Below are positions 32,584 through 41,760 of a stretch of 45,924 nucleotides of DNA, piece by piece. The stretch comes from JBOCEF01 sp047610385. Its GTDB lineage: Bacteria; Pseudomonadota; Alphaproteobacteria; Rhodobacterales; Rhodobacteraceae. The stretch is from positions 1 through 45,924 of the forward strand of contig JBLGAC010000034.1 of NCBI GenBank assembly GCA_047610385.1. Direction: 5' to 3'. The position numbers and the translations under genes are program-made. Position 1 is the first letter of the stretch; each line of letters opens with the position of its first letter. The notes below the pieces were generated by a model. It was not told where the DNA came from, ran no database searches, and worked only from the letters and a program-made list of their open reading frames with translations.

Positions 32584-33546
32584 TCAGACCTGCGCGCCGC
32601 CGAACTGCACGCCCGCCGGGCCTTTGCCGTCCTCGCCCTCATTGGTCCAGTCGCGCTTGACGCCCAGCCACAACAGCGCGACCGAGGCCACCGCGATCGA
32701 GGAATACGTGCCGACCAGGATCCCCCAGATCATCGCAAAGGTGAATCCGCGGATCACCTCTCCGCCAAAGGTATACAGCGCAGTCAGCGCGATCAGCGTG
32801 GTGCCCGACGTCATCAAAGTCCGGCTCAGCGTCTCGTTGATCGACAGGTTCAGCAGATCCTTCAGCTCCAGCTTCTTGTATCGCCTCAGGTTTTCGCGCA
32901 CCCGGTCAAACACCACCACCGTGTCGTTCAGCGAATAGCCGACGATGGTCAGAAGCGCCGCGATGATCGACAGGTTGAATTCCAGCTGCACCAGGGAAAA
33001 CACCCCGATGGTCAGGATCACGTCATGGACCAGCGCCACCACCGCCCCGACTGAGAACTGCCATTCAAACCGCAGCCAGATGTAGACCAGCACCACGAAC
33101 ACCGCGAGGCCGATGGCCAGCACGCCTTCGATCACCAATTCGCCGGACACTTTGGGCCCGACCACCTCAACCCGGCGGAATTCAACGCCGGGGACCGCCG
33201 CGCTGATCGCGGCCTGCACTTTGGCAACCACGGCCATCTGCGCATTGCCGTCACCGGGCTGGGTTTCAACGCGGATCAACACGTCCTGCGGATCGCCGAA
33301 TTCCTGCACGGCCACATCGCCAAGATCCAGCGCATTGGTCGCAGAGCGGATGACACTCAGATCGGCGGCCTGCGGGGTGCGGGCCTCGATCATCGTGCCG
33401 CCACGGAAATCGATGCCGAAATTCAGCCCCATGGTCAGGAACAGCACGATCGACGCGATCACCGCGGTGGAGGAGACCGCAACCGCGATCCTCCCCATCC
33501 CCATGAAGTTGATCTTGGTGTCGTCGGGAATGAGCTTGAGACGCAT
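32584..33546 (-). CDS. secF: Protein translocase subunit SecF
   Basis: The 320-residue inner membrane protein has a first helix (VAVSSTAVIASIVLFLTMG), then the SecF signature NFGIDFRGGTMIEA. A periplasmic domain and five further helices include AVVALVHDVILTIGVF and SLNDTVVVFDRVREN. With SecD it uses the proton gradient to complete protein export. I chose the ATG at 33546, with AAGGAG seven nt upstream, over the GTG three bases earlier. It is 43 nt from secD. Confidence 0.95.
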   Translation of the reverse strand: MRLKLIPDDTKINFMGMGRIAVAVSSTAVIASIVLFLTMGLNFGIDFRGGTMIEARTPQAADLSVIRSATNALDLGDVAVQEFGDPQDVLIRVETQPGDGNAQMAVVAKVQAAISAAVPGVEFRRVEVVGPKVSGELVIEGVLAIGLAVFVVLVYIWLRFEWQFSVGAVVALVHDVILTIGVFSLVQLEFNLSIIAALLTIVGYSLNDTVVVFDRVRENLRRYKKLELKDLLNLSINETLSRTLMTSGTTLIALTALYTFGGEVIRGFTFAMIWGILVGTYSSIAVASVALLWLGVKRDWTNEGEDGKGPAGVQFGGAQV

Positions 33547-33589
33547 CACGCGGCTCCTTTGCGAAGGGCGGGGACGAGGATGCCCGCGG

Positions 33590-35254
33590 TCATAGCGTGA
33601 TCACCTTGGGACGGCGGGCGCTGAACCACAGCGACACGAACAGACGCGTCACCACAACCGCGGTGAACACCGAGGTGCAGATGCCAATGCCGAGCGTCAC
33701 GGCAAAGCCTTTCACCGGGCCAGAGCCCATGAAGAACAGGATCGCCGCGGCAAGGAACGTGGTCACGTTGGCGTCGATGATCGCCGAAAACGCACGTTCA
33801 TACCCGGTTTCAATGGCCCGCGCGGGGCCTTTTCCGCTGCGCAATTCTTCGCGTATGCGTTCAAACACCAGCACGTTGGCGTCAACCGCCATGCCGATCG
33901 TCAGCACAATGCCCGCGATGCCCGGCAGCGTCAGCGTCGCGCCGATCACCGACAGCACCGCCATGATCATCGCGACGTTGAAGATCAGCGCCAGATTGGC
34001 GAACAGGCCGAACAGGCCGTAATAAAGCCCCATGAACAGCAGCACTGCCGCAAACGCGATCACCACCGCGGTTTCGCCCGCCGCGATGCTGTCGGCGCCC
34101 AGATCGGGGCCGACCGTGCGCTGTTCCAGCACCGTAATCTTGGCCGGCAGGGCGCCTGCGCGCAGCAAGATTGAAAGCTGCGCCGCGCTTTCCACCGTGA
34201 AGCTGCCGGAGATCTGACCTGACCCGCCGGTGATCGGTTCGTTGATGCGCGGGGCGGTGATGACCTCATCGTCCAGCACGATGGCGAAGGGACGCCCGAC
34301 ATTGGCCGCAGTCACCTGCCCGAATTTGCGCGCACCGGCGACATCAAAGCGAAAGTTCACCACCGGCTCGCCAGACTGGCTGTCAAAGCCGGGCTGCGCG
34401 TCGGTCAGCCGGTCGCCGGTGATCAGCGCGCGGCGCGGCAGGATATAATAGCGACCCTCCTCAGCGTCAGGCACGATGATGTTGCCGGGGCCGGGGCGGG
34501 TATTGGCGTCCTCGGTGACGCTTTCGACCAGATGGAAGGTCAGCTTGGCGGTCTTGCCGATGATGGTCAGCAATTCCTCAGCCGATCCGATGCCGGGCAC
34601 CTGGATCAGGATGCGTTCTTCGCCCTGGCGCTGGATGGTCGGTTCGCGCGTGCCGGTCTCGTCGATGCGGCGGCGCATGATTTCAAGGCTCTGCGCCATG
34701 GTGCGGTCGTCCATGGCGCGAATTGCGGCCTCAGACATCGAAACCGTGAGGGTCGCGCCGGTCACGTCGACCTCAAGGTCCGGACCGCCGCCACCCAAAA
34801 GGCCTGACGCAACCGGCTGGGCCAGATCGCTCAGGGCCTGCGCGGCGATGTCGGTGCCTGCGGGATCGTCCAGCACGATGGTCAGCGTGTCCCCACCCTC
34901 AGACCGGCGGCGGAACGGGCCGATCTGGTCGCGCAGATCGCGCAGGGCATCGCGCGCCTCAGGCCACAGCGCGTCCATGCGTTCGCGGTGCACGTCCGCG
35001 ACGGACACCTCAACCAGCAAATGCGCGCCGCCCCGAAGGTCGAGCCCCAGATTGATGATGGCCGAGGGCGCCCAGGACGGCCAAGCCGACGCAGCGGCGT
35101 CCAGCGTGGGGCCAGAATTTCCGGCCTCGATGGACGCGCGGGCATCATTGGCCTGCTCCACCGTTCCATAGAACAAATTGGGCGCAGAAAAAATCAGCGC
35201 GGCGAGGCAGGCGAGCGCCACAAAGGCCTTCTTCCAGCCGGCGAAGTGAAGCAT
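33590..35254 (-). CDS. secD: Protein translocase subunit SecD
   Basis: The 554-residue protein has an N-terminal membrane helix (FVALACLAALIFSAPNLFYG). The GLDLRGGAHLLVEV motif opens the periplasmic region, which contains RRIDETGTREPTIQRQGEER. The C-terminal membrane bundle has GIAGIVLTIGMAVDANVLVF and ANVTTFLAAAILFFMGSG. It works with SecF and YajC behind SecYEG. GAGAGGG precedes the ATG. It is 84 nt after yajC, with a large hairpin between them. Confidence 0.96.
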   Translation of the reverse strand: MLHFAGWKKAFVALACLAALIFSAPNLFYGTVEQANDARASIEAGNSGPTLDAAASAWPSWAPSAIINLGLDLRGGAHLLVEVSVADVHRERMDALWPEARDALRDLRDQIGPFRRRSEGGDTLTIVLDDPAGTDIAAQALSDLAQPVASGLLGGGGPDLEVDVTGATLTVSMSEAAIRAMDDRTMAQSLEIMRRRIDETGTREPTIQRQGEERILIQVPGIGSAEELLTIIGKTAKLTFHLVESVTEDANTRPGPGNIIVPDAEEGRYYILPRRALITGDRLTDAQPGFDSQSGEPVVNFRFDVAGARKFGQVTAANVGRPFAIVLDDEVITAPRINEPITGGSGQISGSFTVESAAQLSILLRAGALPAKITVLEQRTVGPDLGADSIAAGETAVVIAFAAVLLFMGLYYGLFGLFANLALIFNVAMIMAVLSVIGATLTLPGIAGIVLTIGMAVDANVLVFERIREELRSGKGPARAIETGYERAFSAIIDANVTTFLAAAILFFMGSGPVKGFAVTLGIGICTSVFTAVVVTRLFVSLWFSARRPKVITL

Positions 35255-35295
35255 AGCAGCCCTCTCAGATCATCAGCGGCGCAAGGTGCGCCGGG

Positions 35296-35327
35296 GGCCC
35301 CGCGCGCATCATGGCGCGCGCGGGGCC
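35296..35327. repeat. 12-bp inverted repeat between yajC and secD
   Basis: GGCCCCGCGCGC (35296-35307) and GCGCGCGGGGCC (35316-35327) form a very stable hairpin with an 8-nt loop, 11 nt after the yajC stop. No T-run follows on the minus strand. It could attenuate transcription into secD or protect the yajC message. Confidence 0.7.
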
Positions 35328-35338
35328 TCGCACGTGTC

Positions 35339-35668
35339 TTAGGCGGCGGGCTCAGACTTGGACACCACGGTCGCGATGGTGGAGCGCACAACCCGCACCT
35401 TCACGCCTTCGGCGATTTCCAGTTCCAGCTCGTCGCCGTCTTCCTTAACGCGGGTCACCTTGGCAAAGATGCCGCCTTGGGTGATGACCGCGTCGCCGCG
35501 GCGCAGCGTTGTCAGCATGGCTTTGTGTTCCTTGGCGCGCTTTTGCTGCGGGCGGATCAGGAACATATAGAAGATCGCGAAAATCAGGATCAGCGGGACG
35601 AACTGTCCGAGGCCGCCCATGGCGCCTCCGGCGCCGGCGGTCTGGGCGAAAGCTGGGGTCACAAACAT
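35339..35668 (-). CDS. yajC: Preprotein translocase accessory subunit YajC
   Basis: The 109-residue protein has one membrane helix (FVPLILIFAIFYMFLIRPQQ, about 23-42) followed by the YajC cytoplasmic module KRAKEHKAMLTTLRRGDAVI, GGIFAKVTRV and VVRSTIATV. The start MFVTPAFA has GGAGAG just upstream, which removes nine residues of the longer frame. It is the first gene of yajC-secD-secF, with a promoter about 120 nt upstream. Confidence 0.95.
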   Translation of the reverse strand: MFVTPAFAQTAGAGGAMGGLGQFVPLILIFAIFYMFLIRPQQKRAKEHKAMLTTLRRGDAVITQGGIFAKVTRVKEDGDELELEIAEGVKVRVVRSTIATVVSKSEPAA

Positions 35669-35788
35669 GATCTCTCCGTCGATGGGATGGGCCATTGGTC
35701 AGGTCAGGCGGGGTCAGGGCCGATCCCCGTTCCGCCCCCGTCGCAAAGGGTCGGCCGAGGGCGTGCAGCGCCTGTCTGGTCGCGCGGG

Positions 35789-35816
35789 ACTATAAACACG
35801 GCGCGGCGCAGTTCAA
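35789..35816 (-). promoter_or_regulatory. Sigma70-type promoter of yajC-secDF
   Basis: On the minus strand TTGAAC (35816-35811) and TATAGT (35794-35789) are separated by 16 nt, about 121 nt before the yajC start. It is in an otherwise GC-rich 333-nt gap. The opposite strand has TTGACA at 35944-35949, a possible -35 for the dadA-like gene, but no good -10. Confidence 0.6.
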
Positions 35817-36001
35817 GGAGCCGCGGCCCAATGACGGGGGGGCGGGCGACGATGAGGCGCGGGCATCGGCCCCGGGCGCCTTGCGCCCCCGCCGCCGAGC
35901 GCGCGTCCCCGCGCGCGGCACCAAGCCCAACCACATGGCCCCATTGACAGCCGGGCCGCGGGCTTCGACGTTGCTGTTCCGCCCTTTGCCGAGGATCCGC
36001 C

Positions 36002-37279
36002 ATGAAGCCTGTCGCAGACGCACCGCCCCCCGACGCCATCGTTCTGGGTGCCGGGATCACCGGCGTTGCCGCCGCCGAGCATCTGCGCCGCATGGGCCGC
36101 CGGGTTCTGCTGATCGACCGCGCGGCGCCGGGCAGCCCCGATCAGGCGAGCTACGGCAATGCCGGGCTGCTGGCGCGCTGCGCCGTGGGGCCGGTGTCGT
36201 CGCCCGGATTGCTGTGGAAAGCACCAAAAATGCTGCTGGACCCCAACCAGCCATTGTTCCTGCGCTGGCGCCACCTGCCGCGGTTGATCCCGTGGCTGAT
36301 CCCGTTCCTGCGCAACGGTGCCCCGGCGCGGCACAAGGCGCTGGCCGCCGCCATCGCGCGGCTGACCGACGGGTCAATCGACGAACATCAGGCGCTGTCT
36401 GCGGGCACCGATGCGGCGCGGTTCATCAAGCTGGGCGACTATTCCTTTCTGTATCGCAACCGCGCCGGGTTTGAGCATGACCTGCCCGACCACGAATTGC
36501 GCCGCACCCATGGCTATAACTGGCGGGAGATCGAAGGCGACGCCCTGCACGCCCGCGATCCGGGCCTATCGCGCGATTACGGCTTTGCGATCACTTTCGG
36601 GGATCATGGGTGGCTGACCTCTCCGGGCCGGTATGTCGCGGCACTGGCGGCGCATTTCGAAGCCGCGGGCGGCCAGATCCTGCGCGCTGAGGCGGTGGAT
36701 CTGCGGCCCACCGAGACCGGCGCCGAGGTGACGCTTGCGGGTGGTGAGCGGCTGGAGGCGCGCCACGTTATTCTTGCAGCCGGGGCCTGGTCGCGCCGGT
36801 TCGCAGAGGGGCTGGGCCACCGCGCACCCCTGGAGGGTGAGCGCGGGTACCACCTTATGCTGCGCGGTGCGTCGCACCTGCCGCCGCATCCCGCGATGGT
36901 GGCCGACGCGAAATTCGTGATCACGCCGATGGAGGATGGCCTTCGTTGCGCCGGGATCGCAGAGTTCGGCGCGCTGGACGCCCCACCCTCAGCCGCGCCG
37001 GTGGAGCTGCTTCGGCGGCGCATCCGGCAAGTTTATCCCGACCTGACATGGCAGGCAGAGGAGGTCTGGATGGGGCACCGCCCGTCCACCGTCGACAGCC
37101 TGCCGATGCTGGGTGCCGCGCCCAAAGCGCCCGGCGTGATCTTTGCGTTCGGCGGCCAGCATGTCGGGCTGACCATCGGGCCGGAGCTGGGGCGGCTGGC
37201 CGCGAGCATCGCGACCGGCACGCGGATCAACGCCGATCTGTCAGCGCTGCGCCCCGACCGGTTCGATCGCGGGCGCTGA
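36002..37279 (+). CDS. D-amino acid dehydrogenase-like FAD oxidoreductase
   Basis: The 425-residue protein has a DAO fold: Rossmann motif AIVLGAGITGVAAAEHLRRMG, then QASYGNAGLLARCAVGPVSSPG as in DadA, ARHVILAAGAWSRRFAEGLG, and the C-terminal GHRPSTVDSLPMLG and FGGQHVGLTIGPELGRL. DadA oxidises D-amino acids and feeds electrons to the respiratory chain. The exact substrate here is unknown. It is transcribed towards the unknown unit 37288-39819, with only 8 nt between the convergent ends. Confidence 0.85.
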   Translation: MKPVADAPPPDAIVLGAGITGVAAAEHLRRMGRRVLLIDRAAPGSPDQASYGNAGLLARCAVGPVSSPGLLWKAPKMLLDPNQPLFLRWRHLPRLIPWLIPFLRNGAPARHKALAAAIARLTDGSIDEHQALSAGTDAARFIKLGDYSFLYRNRAGFEHDLPDHELRRTHGYNWREIEGDALHARDPGLSRDYGFAITFGDHGWLTSPGRYVAALAAHFEAAGGQILRAEAVDLRPTETGAEVTLAGGERLEARHVILAAGAWSRRFAEGLGHRAPLEGERGYHLMLRGASHLPPHPAMVADAKFVITPMEDGLRCAGIAEFGALDAPPSAAPVELLRRRIRQVYPDLTWQAEEVWMGHRPSTVDSLPMLGAAPKAPGVIFAFGGQHVGLTIGPELGRLAASIATGTRINADLSALRPDRFDRGR

Positions 37280-37287
37280 TCGCGCGA

Positions 37288-38721
37288 TCATTCCCCCACG
37301 GTGGCCTTTGCAGGCGGGGCGTTGAGCGCGGGCATGTCGACGATTCGCGATGCGGCACGGCGCGCCGCGGCGACATTTTCCAACCGAGCCGCCGCACCGC
37401 CGAGCGCAAGGCGCAGCCGGTCCGGGGCCACCGCGTCTTCGATGCGCGCAAGCGTGTCACGATGGGCAGTGGTCAGCGCCTCCAACTGTGTCTGCAGCCC
37501 TTCGACCCGCCCAGAAAGTGCATCCAGCGCATCCCCCGATTGCCCGCCGGGGTCAGCGGAGAGCCCGGCAATCCGGTCGCAAAGCGCCTGCAGGCGGGCT
37601 TCGTCGTCCGCGCCACGTTCGTGCATGGCGGACATCACTGCGGTGGCGGCGGCTTTGGCGGCTTCGTCGACCGATCCCGCAGCGGCGTCCACTGCGTGGG
37701 ACAGGATTTCCGTGCGGGCCAGCAATGCGCTCAGCGCAGCGGCGATGGGCGCAATGTCGGACCCGCCGCCGTTTCCTTCGATCGCTGCGCGCAACGCCGT
37801 CTGACCGGCAGTGAGCGATGCAAGGCCCGCCCCGACATCCCGCGACAGGGCGGACAAAAGCGCGACCCGCGTGTCGCCCGATGCCGCGATCACATCCAGC
37901 CGCTCCGACGTTGCGGTCGAAGATGACAGCGCCACAATGCCGGCCGCGACCGAGGACAGCCGTTCCTCAAGCCGGTCCGCAGCGTCCTGCTGCCCGGCGA
38001 GAATCGTGGCGGTCATATCGGCCAGCTGCGGCGCGGTGTCAGGCACGTCGCCGTCGACACGGGCGTCGTTGCGCAGGTCTTCCAGTGCTTCATCCGTGTC
38101 CAGATCGTCAGCTTCGGGGTCCTGCGCCATCGTTTCAGTGGCATCTTCTGTTTCGCCGGTATCCTCCGCCGCCCAATCGGGAACGCCCAAATTGTCCACG
38201 TCGAACGCCTTTTCCTCAGCAGGCGCATCTTCAGACGGCCCATCATCCTCAGCCACATCGTCGGTCGCCCATGACGGAACGCCCAAATTGTCCACGTCAA
38301 AAGCATCTTCATCCGTCGCACTGTCATCGGGCGCGATGTCATCTGTGGCGCGTTCCTCCAGCGCCATGGGATCCAGATCTGGCGCGGGATCTGCGGCCAG
38401 GGACGGGTGCCCGATCCCCTCCAGCGCGTCGATCCGCGCAATCACGCGGCTGCTTTCATCATGCGAAATCGCGGCGAGACGCCCGGCATAGGTGAACATG
38501 ATCGCCAGATCGTCTTTAAGAGCGGTCGAAAGATCCTCCAACGCCGCGGGCGCGAGGGGGGCGGGGCGGTCGATAAGATCCCAAAGCAAGGTTTCCATGC
38601 CCCCAATGCGTGCGGCGGTGTCCGCCGCACTGCGCCGCAGCGCGCCGCGCACCATCCAGAACAGCAGCCCGCAGATCAGGCCAAACAGCCCCGTGCCGCC
38701 CCCGGCGACGGCCCAGATCAT
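37288..38721 (-). CDS. Unknown membrane-anchored coiled-coil protein with acidic repeats
   Basis: I do not recognise a family. The 477-residue protein has one N-terminal membrane helix (IWAVAGGGTGLFGLICGLLFWMV residues, about 2-24). A very acidic region (about 105-225) holds two copies of a 32-residue unit with AFDVDNLGVP[S/D]WA. A long Ala/Ser-rich helical region (about 230-450) resembles a coiled coil, with possible zinc-free Cys in LQALCDRIAG. Its ATG overlaps the stop of the frameshifted gene upstream (ATGA). The layout suggests an inner membrane protein with a large cytoplasmic or periplasmic coiled-coil domain. Confidence 0.7.
   Translation of the reverse strand: MIWAVAGGGTGLFGLICGLLFWMVRGALRRSAADTAARIGGMETLLWDLIDRPAPLAPAALEDLSTALKDDLAIMFTYAGRLAAISHDESSRVIARIDALEGIGHPSLAADPAPDLDPMALEERATDDIAPDDSATDEDAFDVDNLGVPSWATDDVAEDDGPSEDAPAEEKAFDVDNLGVPDWAAEDTGETEDATETMAQDPEADDLDTDEALEDLRNDARVDGDVPDTAPQLADMTATILAGQQDAADRLEERLSSVAAGIVALSSSTATSERLDVIAASGDTRVALLSALSRDVGAGLASLTAGQTALRAAIEGNGGGSDIAPIAAALSALLARTEILSHAVDAAAGSVDEAAKAAATAVMSAMHERGADDEARLQALCDRIAGLSADPGGQSGDALDALSGRVEGLQTQLEALTTAHRDTLARIEDAVAPDRLRLALGGAAARLENVAAARRAASRIVDMPALNAPPAKATVGE
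38180..38298. repeat. Direct repeat with 96-bp spacing in the unknown membrane gene
   Basis: An identical 23-nt sequence, beginning GGAACGCCCAAATTGTCC, occurs at 38180-38202 and 38276-38298. It is embedded in longer similar units. The 96-bp period is 32 codons, so the duplication is in frame. The identity at synonymous sites suggests a recent duplication or conversion. Confidence 0.95.
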
Positions 38722-39819
38722 GACGCTTTTCCTGCGGTACCGGGCGCGCGGACCAGCAGCTCTCCGACAATTGCGCGGATGGCTTCGGCATAGGCGTCGC
38801 TGCGCCCGGCCGATACGCGGCGGTCCTGCTCCAACGCCTCAGCCACAGTGCCCAGCCGTTGAAGTGCCGGTTCCAGCGTGCGGCGGTCCGAGTCGCGCCG
38901 CGCACGGGCAGATTTCTGGATGTCGGCGCGCATCACGGCCAAGGCGCGGTCAATGCTGGCGTCGATGCGGGCGGCGACCGCGCCCTCAGACTGCTGATCG
39001 CCGGACGGAGCGGCGGTGACCGCTGCGCCCCCCCCCCACCACTGCCGCAAGAATCGCGGTGAGCGTCGATTCGGCCCGCGCAAGGCGGTCTTCGATGCGC
39101 GCGACCGCGTCGGCCTGCGCCTGCGCGCGGGCGGTATCGGCGATCGCCCCAGCGGTGTGGCTGGCCACTTCGCGCGCAAATTTTGCGGTTGTCACCTCGT
39201 GGGGCCCGTTGTCGGGCTGCGCGGTGGCAAGCATGGGGCCCACATCGGCGGGTGCCCCAAACGCAGGGCCGCCCGGGGCAGGGTCAACCGGTGCGGCGTG
39301 CGCATCGGTGATCGCCACCAGCCCGACATCTTCGCCGATGGCGGCGGCGGCACCCTCAGGGTCCCCAAGCATTGCTGCGAAGCGCCCCGGCGACAGCCGG
39401 AACAGCGCGCCCACCGCAAAATCAAGCACCGGGGAGAGCGCGAGGTTTTCATCCTCAGCCGCGGCCCCCGACAGGGTGATCACATGGCTGGCAAGCCCTG
39501 CCGCGCGCAGCTGGGCCGCACGGGGGTGCCAAGTGTCGGCCACATCTGCGCCTTCAGGGGCGTCATCGGGCACCGCGTCAGGCACAGCGTCATCAGGCAC
39601 GACGTCGCCCTCTGCCGCCAGATCGATGGGTGGCGCCACGATGGCGTCCGGGTCGCTGGTCCCGTTTTTTGCCATGTCAGCCGCATCCTCAGGGACGGCT
39701 GGATCGCCGTCAGGCATGGCCGCCTCACGCTGCTCTGCCGACGCATCCGCGGCAAAGGCGGCTTCGTCCTTGGCGGCGTCATCTTCGGCGGTGGCGGCGG
39801 CCTTGGCGGTGTTCATCAT
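38718..39819 (-). CDS. Unknown acidic protein, split by a frameshift at a G10 tract
   Basis: No family recognised. The first frame (39819 to 38986) gives an acidic Ala/Asp-rich N-terminus and a more structured part (VLDFAVGALFRLSPGRFAAM). A helical stretch (RAQAQADAVARIEDRLARAE) runs to AAVVGGG. At the 10-G run (39028-39037, minus strand) the frame leads to a short foreign end. Removing one G joins AAVTAAPSGDQQSEGAVAAR in the second frame, which continues coding-like as a charged helix to a stop at 38718 that overlaps the next start (ATGA). The intended product is about 366 residues. The break could be phase variation, a mutation or a sequencing error. Confidence 0.65.
39028..39037. repeat. 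Homopolymer C10/G10 at the frameshift
   Basis: A run of ten C on the plus strand, in the middle of the unknown acidic gene. With nine the reading frame is open across the gene; with ten it is closed. Confidence 0.95.
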
Positions 39820-39948
39820 GGTGAGACCTGTTCCTCAGCGCCGCGGATCATGGCCCGGCACAGTGCAGACTGCCCGCAAAGCCCCTAATGTTTGGTTTCC
39901 CTAATGCAGCCGCTTGCCCGAACGCAGCGGCGCGCCTACGACTTGGTC

Positions 39949-41340
39949 ATGACCATCGAACCTGCCTGCATCGGCGACATCTCATTCTGGCATGCTGAGC
40001 TGGGCGGCCCCCCCGCCCGGCGCGCGGCGCTGGACGGCGACGCGGTGGCGGACGTGTGCATCATCGGCGCGGGATATACCGGCCTGTGGACCGCGTATTA
40101 TCTGAAGCAGGCCGACCCCACCCTGAACGTTGTGGTGGTGGAAAAAGACTTTGCGGGCTTTGGTGCCTCAGGGCGCAATGGCGGCTGGCTGACGGGCGGT
40201 TTTGCGTGGAAGCATGAACGCTATCTGGCCAATGGCGATGCGGATGGCGTGCGCGCGCTTGTCCGCGTCATGGCAGGCACGGTCGATGAAATCATCCGCG
40301 TCGCGGAGGCTGAGGGCATCGACGCCGACATCCGCCGCACTGATGAGCTGATGGTCGCCACCAATCCCGCGCAGCTGATCCGCGCCGAACAGGAAACCGT
40401 CCATCGCCGCCATTGGGGCGAAACCGACGCCGAAATCCGCATGATCGGCAGGGATGAGACGCTGGCCCGCGCGCGCATTCCCGGCGCGCTCGGCGCCATG
40501 CTGATCGGCGGGGTGGCGCGGATCCAGCCCGCCAAGCTGGTGCGCGGGTTGGCAGCGTCGGTCGAACGTCTGGGCGTGCGCATCGTGGAGGGCACTGAGG
40601 CGACCGCCATCGCCCCCGGCGCCGTCACCACACCTTTTGGCATCGTGCGCGCCCCGATCATCCTGCGCGCGACTGAGGGCTTCACCGCCACGCTGCCGGG
40701 GCTGAAGCGCGAATGGCTGCCGCTGAATTCCGCGCAGATTGTGACTGAGCCGTTGCCAGATGCCATCTGGGCTGAGATCGGCTGGGACGGGCATGAAATT
40801 CTGGGCGATTTCAACAACGCCTATTGCTATTGCCAGCGCACCCGCGAAGGCCGGATCGTGGTTGGCGGGCGCGGCGTGCCCTATCGCATGGGGTCGCGCA
40901 TTGATGAAAACGGCATCCCGGACCCTGAGACGATCCGCCGGCTGATTGCAATTCTGCACCGCCATTTCCCCGCCGCGAAAAACGCGCGGATCGACCACGC
41001 ATGGTGCGGCGTGCTGGGGGTTCCGCGGGACTGGTGCGCGACAGTGGGGCTGGACCGTGCCACGGGCATCGGCTGGGCCGGGGGCTATGTCGGGGTGGGG
41101 GTGTCGACCTCAAACCTCGCGGGACGCACGCTTGCCGATCTGGCGCGCGGGCAGGACACTGCGCTGACGCGCCTGCCATGGGTCAATCGCCGCGTGCGCA
41201 GGTGGGAGCCTGAGCCACTGCGCTGGCTGGGCGTTCAGGGCATGTACCGGCTGCTGCATATGGCCGACATGCGCGAGGCACGCCGCAGGGGCCCGCCATC
41301 AAAGCTTGCGGCCTTGGGCGCGTGGCTGACAGGACGATAA
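39949..41340 (+). CDS. FAD-dependent amine oxidoreductase, PuuB/OrdL-like
   Basis: The 463-residue DAO-fold protein has VCIIGAGYTGLWTAYYLKQA (Rossmann), FAGFGASGRNGGWLTGGF (the FAD-linked GRNGG block of gamma-glutamylputrescine oxidase-like proteins), and the C-terminal GWAGGYVGVGVSTSNLAGRT. The N-terminus ISFWHAELGG resembles the group's SYW segment. Relatives oxidise gamma-glutamylputrescine or similar amines; no puu genes lie nearby, so the substrate is open. The start is uncertain: the ATG at 39949 begins the family-like sequence but has no good Shine-Dalgarno, and the ATG at 39904 is an alternative. Confidence 0.85.
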   Translation: MTIEPACIGDISFWHAELGGPPARRAALDGDAVADVCIIGAGYTGLWTAYYLKQADPTLNVVVVEKDFAGFGASGRNGGWLTGGFAWKHERYLANGDADGVRALVRVMAGTVDEIIRVAEAEGIDADIRRTDELMVATNPAQLIRAEQETVHRRHWGETDAEIRMIGRDETLARARIPGALGAMLIGGVARIQPAKLVRGLAASVERLGVRIVEGTEATAIAPGAVTTPFGIVRAPIILRATEGFTATLPGLKREWLPLNSAQIVTEPLPDAIWAEIGWDGHEILGDFNNAYCYCQRTREGRIVVGGRGVPYRMGSRIDENGIPDPETIRRLIAILHRHFPAAKNARIDHAWCGVLGVPRDWCATVGLDRATGIGWAGGYVGVGVSTSNLAGRTLADLARGQDTALTRLPWVNRRVRRWEPEPLRWLGVQGMYRLLHMADMREARRRGPPSKLAALGAWLTGR

Positions 41341-41760
41341 GGGGGCCGCGTCGTCATGCACCCCATCGCCGCCATCAACCGACCCGGTGCCTGAGCCATT
41401 CATGGCCCGGGCGGTCATCGCGGTCCAGCCGGCAACCCTGCCGATACGCGGGGACAGTCACATGACCATCCCAGGACCCTTACGCTTACAATCTGCACTG
41501 CAGTTTGATCCGGCATACGCCCGGACCGTGTCATCGCGCGCCGCCAGACCTATACGCGGCCCGGCAGCTGCATCAGACCCCAAAGGCACCACCCGGCGGC
41601 TTTTCGTTCTGACAAGGAGACTATGACTCGCTTTGGGTTTCCCATAAGTAAATGCGAATACGCTATTGCGGTTAACTTTTGTATACCACTGCGTTTCAGC
41701 ATGAACAGAGTGGTCAACACCTGTGGCGCGAAATTCAGATGTTGTGAACCAGATGCCCGG
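41341..41760. other. Gap between the PuuB-like gene and oxyR
   Basis: About 420 nt without a confident gene. A short plus-strand frame (41462-41626, 54 codons) overlaps by ATGA a second frame starting at 41623, which has a strong ACAAGGAG upstream. The second frame then runs antisense into the 3' end of oxyR. The part from about 41625 to 41720 is clearly less GC-rich than the surroundings. No terminator for oxyR was recognised. Confidence 0.4.

Noticed and set aside
39892..39948. Extended N-terminus of the PuuB-like oxidoreductase
   Set aside because: The extra residues are not family-like and no Shine-Dalgarno supports the earlier starts, although the later start is weak too.
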